From assembly GCA_000310025.1 (NCBI GenBank), contig FN649727.1, positions 7,948,708 through 7,987,040 on the forward strand: DNA of 38,333 nt. Reading direction: 5' to 3'. The stretch is from Ectocarpus siliculosus. Its lineage: Eukaryota > Sar > Phaeophyceae > Ectocarpales > Ectocarpaceae. Position 1 is the first letter of the stretch, and every line of letters starts with the position of its first letter. Made by a program: the position numbers and the translations under genes. The notes below the pieces were generated by a model. The model did no database searches, was not told where the DNA came from, and worked only from the letters and a program-made list of their open reading frames with translations. Positions 34,101-38,333 of the stretch are shown piece by piece.

Positions 34101-35326
34101 CAGCACCAACCACTCACCATGCGCCCCCCCACTCTCCCGCCCCCCCCCCGACCCCAACAAAAGGCCTTACACGGCGGTGGAGCAGGTTTCAGCGGCGGCG
34201 GCGCCGACTCCGTCGTCGTCGGCCTCGCACACGTGCAGGGCGACCCCTCCGCCATGGGCAGCGCCGCCCTTAGGGTCGTCTCGGCCGGCTTTACCGAGGC
34301 CGCCGACGGGAAGCGGGCCGTGCTGTCCCCGCACCTCGCCCTCGTCGCCGACGTGGCCGTCAGCACGCCCGTGAGAACCTCGGCTCTGGAGGCGGTGTTC
34401 GATAGGTGCTGCAACCGGCCGAAAGAGGATGCCAGCGTAGCGGGAGTGGGAGGGAAGAGAGGCGATGGAAAAGGGGGCGTGTCGTTGTCGATGTCGGCGA
34501 GCTGCAGCGCGCTGGAAGGCGGGGACGGCAGGTGGGTGGGAGATTGCTCCTGCGGTGCTGGTGGGTGGAGCGGTGGTACCACAACGGTTGGGTGGAGCGT
34601 TCAGAACCATCGACGTGGTTGGCTCGCACACATGGATAGCTGGATCACTTTCGCAGAAAGCAAAAACCTTGGTCTCTGGCAAAGTCAAAGGCGACTACAG
34701 ATAGTCGACAAATTGCCACTATTAATACCAGCTTGTTGCTACGAGGGGTCGCGAGAAACTCCAACCAAGGACGACGCCGTACTGCACTCTGAAACCATGT
34801 GGCGCGGAGGAATGCCGTGATGTTGTGTCCCCTTTCTTTGCCCGGTGTCTCTAGCGCATGGGTCACCGGGGGAAGGGGTGTATTCCCATACACTCCGTGA
34901 CAAAGGTAAGGACATGGAAGCCCGAGCAAACAACAACAAAAACTCGCCAATGTTACTCGGGTACATACGCAATACGCAATCATACACTCGGAATCGGCTT
35001 TTCATGCCCTCAATTTCAGACATCAAAGCTTTCCGTTTGACGATGAAACGGTTCCCCGATGACCTCGACTCTCTTCGCCTTTGATTCGAAGGTACAAGGG
35101 CGTTACGCCATCGCGGCTGTTGCAAAAAATGGAGGAAGTCGGAGCACAGTTGGCCATGGGGATATTCGCGTCCAATCAGGCGACGAAGGCGGGAAGACAA
35201 CACCGGCCGGGGCGGGGAGGTGCCGCTGCGTCCGCGGGAAAGGGGGGGATACTATTGTCTGCACAGGAAACGAGCTGCAAAGGGTTTCTGTTGGAGCGTT
35301 CAACGCTGCAGCGGATCGCTCTCTAA
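28125..35326 (+). CDS. FAM194 (ERICH6-like) protein with thioredoxin-like and receiver-like segments (multi-exon)
   Basis: Best exons: 28125-28391, 28970-29239, 29654-29779, about 30270-30517, 31023-31141, 32042-32507, 33700-33822, 34164-34531 and 35092-35326. Exon 1 (YYPSGRLA, IYYPSGLVAV) and exon 2 (GGLITDRHGYIAREW) form a FAM194 domain, fused in phase 0 at SK|VGG exactly where the family runs on. Exon 32042-32507 has VRVDFAEHRATAELYGV and ALPAFLMFQGGRLAWVG, a thioredoxin-like beta-cisPro-beta unit; no CxxC is seen, so probably redox-inactive. Later exons contain VLLVEPC, EAADGKRAV, HLALVADVAV, VSLSMSAS and YKGVTPSRLLQKMEE, in the order of receiver-fold elements. Junction phases agree at 28391/28970, 31141/32042, 32507/33700, 33822/34164 and 34531/35092. 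The link 30517 to 31023 is unresolved (a 25-base exon at 30842-30866 would restore phase), and exon 2 could instead end at TAA 29254. ERICH6 relatives are associated with flagellated or sperm cells; function here is unknown. Confidence 0.72.
30531..30588. repeat. Perfect two-copy 29-bp GC-rich tandem repeat
   Basis: Two exact copies of a unit beginning GCCGTTCCGGCCCGGGCG sit 13 bases after the splice donor at 30518, inside an intron of the FAM194 gene. Each unit contains the palindrome CCGGCCCGGG-like core. The perfect identity points to a recent duplication. Confidence 0.85.
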
Positions 35327-36934
35327 CTGGCTCCTTGTGGAACCTTACCATTTTTCTGATCGACGTACATACATAGCTGGTGTGAACTGTTTATCTTTGT
35401 CTGTTGTTGACACAGCGTTGCCGCACTTACCGGGCAGACGTTGGTTTGTTGTCGTCATGCGCTCGTGCTTTGTGTTTGTAAACACCGAAGCCATCGAGTA
35501 CGAAGGCCGCGATATCAAACTACTTCGTTCACTTGTTTCTTACGATGTGTGCTTCGACTAGCTGTCTTATCTGCATTTCATCAATGAAACGCATGCCGAA
35601 TTTTCACGCCGAAAAACGTATATTCGTGGTACACATTACGTAGTTCCTTGCAAGTTTTTCGCTGCCGGTCTGTTGGACTCTCGGCAAGGGTCTCCGCGTA
35701 GATTTTCTGCTACTGCTGTACACGTTGCTTTCGTTCGTTTTTGTGTGCTCGTGCTCCTGCCCACTATATGGCGGTCGCTACCTTTTTGCCCTTCTCGGTT
35801 TGGTGGAGAGTGGAAAGGTGGTGCCGTGCCGCCCGCTGCCTAGCACGCCACCCTCGTTCAGTTGCCCGTGTCTTCCGCAAAATGGATATCGAGACGTGGG
35901 AATGCCGCTATGGGCGAAGCGTATGTCGTGCGCGAGTTGCGGGTGTGCATATCGGATAGTAGACGGCCAGCCATCTACGGGTGTGTGTGTGTGTGTGCAT
36001 GTTGTTGTACGCTGCTGTGGTTTGTCTGAAGAACGGCGTTTGACGCGGATCACTAGAAAAAACGCCATCATAGTTTGTCTGCTACGGCCGGGCGCCGAGT
36101 GGTGGATCTACCCACGCACCAAGGGGACAAGAAGGTGACGGTGCGTGCTGTGATTTTTGTGGTGGATGGGCGTTGTGTGTGGGGGGAACGTACGCTCACT
36201 GTGGCGGAGAACACCCTGGGTGAGATGGCTACATACCGGGGCCCTTTCACGCGAAAACCCAGACACGAATGAATGCGCTTTGGGTTCCATAATATTTGAC
36301 CCGAGACGTTGTTCGGCAGGTACACCTCATGTGGATATGTCGAAGCGGACTCCTGTACTGTTGTAGAATTTTGGTCAAATCGATTCCGAATGCTTTACCG
36401 GGGGCAAAGCGTTTGTTCGGTGGTACTGCCTTGACCATCTAAGCGCATGATGAGAGCGGGAGGAACAAGATGCCACGGCATTGTCTATGTAAACGTCTCG
36501 GCGGTTATAGAAAGGCCTAAGAACTCTCTTTGTGTATTGGTTCGACGATGCACAGGGACGTTTACCACCCACAAGCAATTCGTTGGAAATGCGACACGGA
36601 AATATTTGTGCGTAAAGGCGCAACCCTAGACTACAATATACGTGCAAATCGCAATGCAGAGAAACCTGGAGTTGCAGCTTTTTTTCTCGATCAAGCGCTG
36701 CTCCTTACATGCACGCATACACCGAATATTTGCATCTGTGAGGCCGTGACCAGCACGTACACGATCATGAAGAGGGGGATCATGAAGAGGGGGAGGGGGA
36801 GAGGGTCAGCTCAGCCAACATGCATGTGGTTGTTTGGTATGCAGCGACCTAGCAAGGTTTTCGCTCCTTTCATGTCCGCGATCTGTCTGTGAGCACATAT
36901 TATCGACATTCTTCCTTGTTTCGTTTGCTTCCAG
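35327..36934. other. Downstream region of the FAM194 gene, unassigned
   Basis: This stretch contains the likely 3' untranslated region and then exon-like plus frames of unknown status: 35880-35960 (with MSCASCGCAYR in one frame) and 36075-36272 (65 codons, containing KKVTVRAVIFVVDG). The latter has a donor-like AAG|GTGACG inside. They could belong to a further plus-strand gene that ends at 37055, or to the FAM194 gene if its last exon is spliced on. A GT run lies at about 35980-35998. Confidence 0.25.
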
Positions 36935-37055
36935 GCTCACGGCGATGTGCGCGGGATACATCGACATGAGCAAGATTGCCTATCTAAACTCTCGAGTTGC
37001 CAGCATGCGAACAGCCCCCCCAATAGCAGTCCAGATTAAGATTCGAAGATTCTAG
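36935..37055 (+). CDS. Possible terminal exon
   Basis: A good acceptor (TTGTTTCGTTTGCTTCCAG) precedes 36935. In phase 2 it opens a 40-residue frame to TAG at 37053-37055, with coding-like content (YIDMSKIAYLNSRVASMR, then APPIAVQIKIRRF). No donor of matching phase was identified upstream with confidence. It is not a recognised family. Confidence 0.28.
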
Positions 37056-38182
37056 GGGGGCACGCAGAGGCGACAAAACACCCCCCCCGCAACGTAGATG
37101 CCCACCCGCTGATGTCGGCTGTCTGTGTCGTGTACATTTCTGCCTGCCTGCTGCCTGGCTGCCCCGCGCGTGTCGGCAAAGTACATATTCTTGGGGAAGC
37201 AGGTGAGAATTTGGTGCCGCAAAATCGAGCTCTGGCGGCGGTGGAGATGCTTCGCTGGCCGGGGGGGGCAACCTTCTCTTTTGCCTCTCCTCTTCGATTG
37301 CATGCGTAGACTTGTTTTGCTTTTCATGTCTCGGTGTGAATAAGCCGTCGTTACAAGTTGCAAGGAACCCGGACAGCTTCTACATGTCGACAAGCCCGCC
37401 CCTCTTCAGCTACCCTGCTCTATTATTTAATGGTTTTTGTGGTGCTCACGTCGGTCATGTCCTCAACAAACGCTAACACGAAGCAAACAGCAGTGTAGCA
37501 AAATCAACCGACGAGTGTCAAGAAATATCCCGCCGCCTTTTTCCCTCGGCGCTTGGCTTGCTGGCTTCGTACACCACTTTCCCAGCAGCAGGAACTCCAC
37601 CGGTAGAGATGCCTGGGCGACCCACGTGTGCGCTGGTGGTGCTGGGGCTGGCTTGCTCTACGCGCGGCGGGGATGGGTTCGTGGGGCCAACTGCAGGTGC
37701 GAAAGGGATCCAAGACGACCAGTACATGAACACGTCGAAATGTGCGCCAGAACATGTCGGAACTCCGGTTGCCGCTGTATCTAAGTTCCCCCCGCCCGCG
37801 CCAACACAGCAGTGTTGGCCCGGCAGTAGTTGGATTGTCTCAATGGTTCGACCATGTGCTTCCTGCTTCATGTGTGGCAGCCCACGGGTCTGCTTCTTTC
37901 TCTCCAAGGGCGGCGGAGACGTAGGCTACGATAGCTACACTTCGCCGCTCCTTTATACTAGACCAACGGTGTAGCCTACACTATGAACAAGTGCAGAGTT
38001 GTGCGAAATCTCGGAAAGATGGACATGATTACTAGTTTTGATAGATCCGACAAGCTTCCGCGACGCCATCTCTCTCACCAAACTACGGGGGGTCAACGCC
38101 TACTGCATTGGCCCTTGCAACGGGTGTTGTTCAATGAAACGATGCGGCCCCCGACACATCTCGATGTTTACTTCGTGTACCA
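37056..38182. other. Right-hand spacer
   Basis: Apart from the minus frame at 37518-37907 (listed separately), only short mirrored frames occur. One plus frame from an ATG near 37609 starts with a signal-peptide-like hydrophobic run (CALVVLGLAC). A 9-bp inverted repeat GTAGGCTAC / GTAGCCTAC lies at 37921-37929 and 37971-37979. Confidence 0.3.
37518..37907 (-). CDS. Possible exon on the minus strand
   Basis: A 129-codon minus frame with no ATG at its start has a mixed, fairly coding-like composition (HFDVFMYWSSWIPFAPAV, then a Pro/Ser/Gly-rich and finally basic C-terminus KRRRDIS) and ends at TGA. An acceptor-like GAAAGAAGCAG occurs near its beginning. A plus-strand frame covers the same bases, so the strand is uncertain. 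No family is recognised. Confidence 0.2.
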   Translation of the reverse strand: MERKKQTRGLPHMKQEAHGRTIETIQLLPGQHCCVGAGGGNLDTAATGVPTCSGAHFDVFMYWSSWIPFAPAVGPTNPSPPRVEQASPSTTSAHVGRPGISTGGVPAAGKVVYEASKPSAEGKRRRDIS

Positions 38183-38332
38183 CTAAATAGGCCCTCGTCT
38201 ACGACGCTCGCTTGCCCTTCGCCTTCGTGTGCAGTCCTCGCACGGTGGTTCCATCTCGCCCGTGAGGGTGATGCCCCTCTGCCGGGCAGTGTCTCTCGAG
38301 AGTGGTTGATTGGCGAGGGCCACAAAGACGAT
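38183..38332 (-). mobile_element. Decayed Ty1/copia-type retrotransposon fragment (gag-pre-integrase region)
   Basis: The minus frame entering at the window edge contains RDTARQRGITLTGEMEP followed by CEDC, the pattern of the gag-pre-integrase segment of copia polyproteins, where a CxxC is followed by a basic stretch. The basic stretch here is frame-shifted just after CEDC, and both resulting frames soon meet stops, so the copy is inactive. The rest of the element would lie beyond 38333. No LTR is visible inside the window. Confidence 0.5.
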
Positions 38333-38333
38333 A

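Overview
This window looks like nuclear DNA of a brown alga or closely related stramenopile (Ectocarpus-type). The reasons are base composition near 50-55% GC, dispersed eukaryotic genes with GT-AG introns and pyrimidine-rich 3' splice sites, many CAG/CTG, CGG and dinucleotide tracts, long gene-poor spacers, and a decayed copia-type retroelement fragment. The assignment to group is inference; no rRNA, tRNA, CRISPR or bacterial-type operon was seen.

Three genes can be supported. (1) 3358-5733, minus: an apparently intronless 791-residue ubiquitin-specific protease of the USP1 type, with Cys box, zinc-ribbon Cys pairs and His/Asp boxes. (2) 23430-27020, minus: a four-exon gene for a 402-residue Lys/Ala/Gly/Gln-rich basic protein whose first exon carries a UAP56-binding-motif-like helix, suggesting an mRNA-export or chromatin-type adaptor. 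Its introns contain two minisatellites. (3) 28125-35326, plus: a multi-exon gene with a FAM194 (ERICH6-like) domain, then a thioredoxin-like segment lacking CxxC, then a segment resembling a response-regulator receiver fold. Five successive junctions keep frame exactly, which is the main evidence for the model. Genes 2 and 3 are divergently arranged with a spacer of about 1.1 kb.

The rest of the window (1-3.3 kb, 5.8-23.4 kb, 35.3-38.3 kb) is gene-poor. It holds two long foldback (inverted-repeat) elements at 1283-1508 and 8472-8790, several short tandem repeats, and isolated open frames or exon-like pieces that I could not join into genes and list with low confidence. The right edge enters a frame-broken copia gag-pre-integrase fragment.

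The genes do not form an obvious pathway. The most novel-looking item is the FAM194/thioredoxin-like/receiver-like architecture at 28-35 kb.
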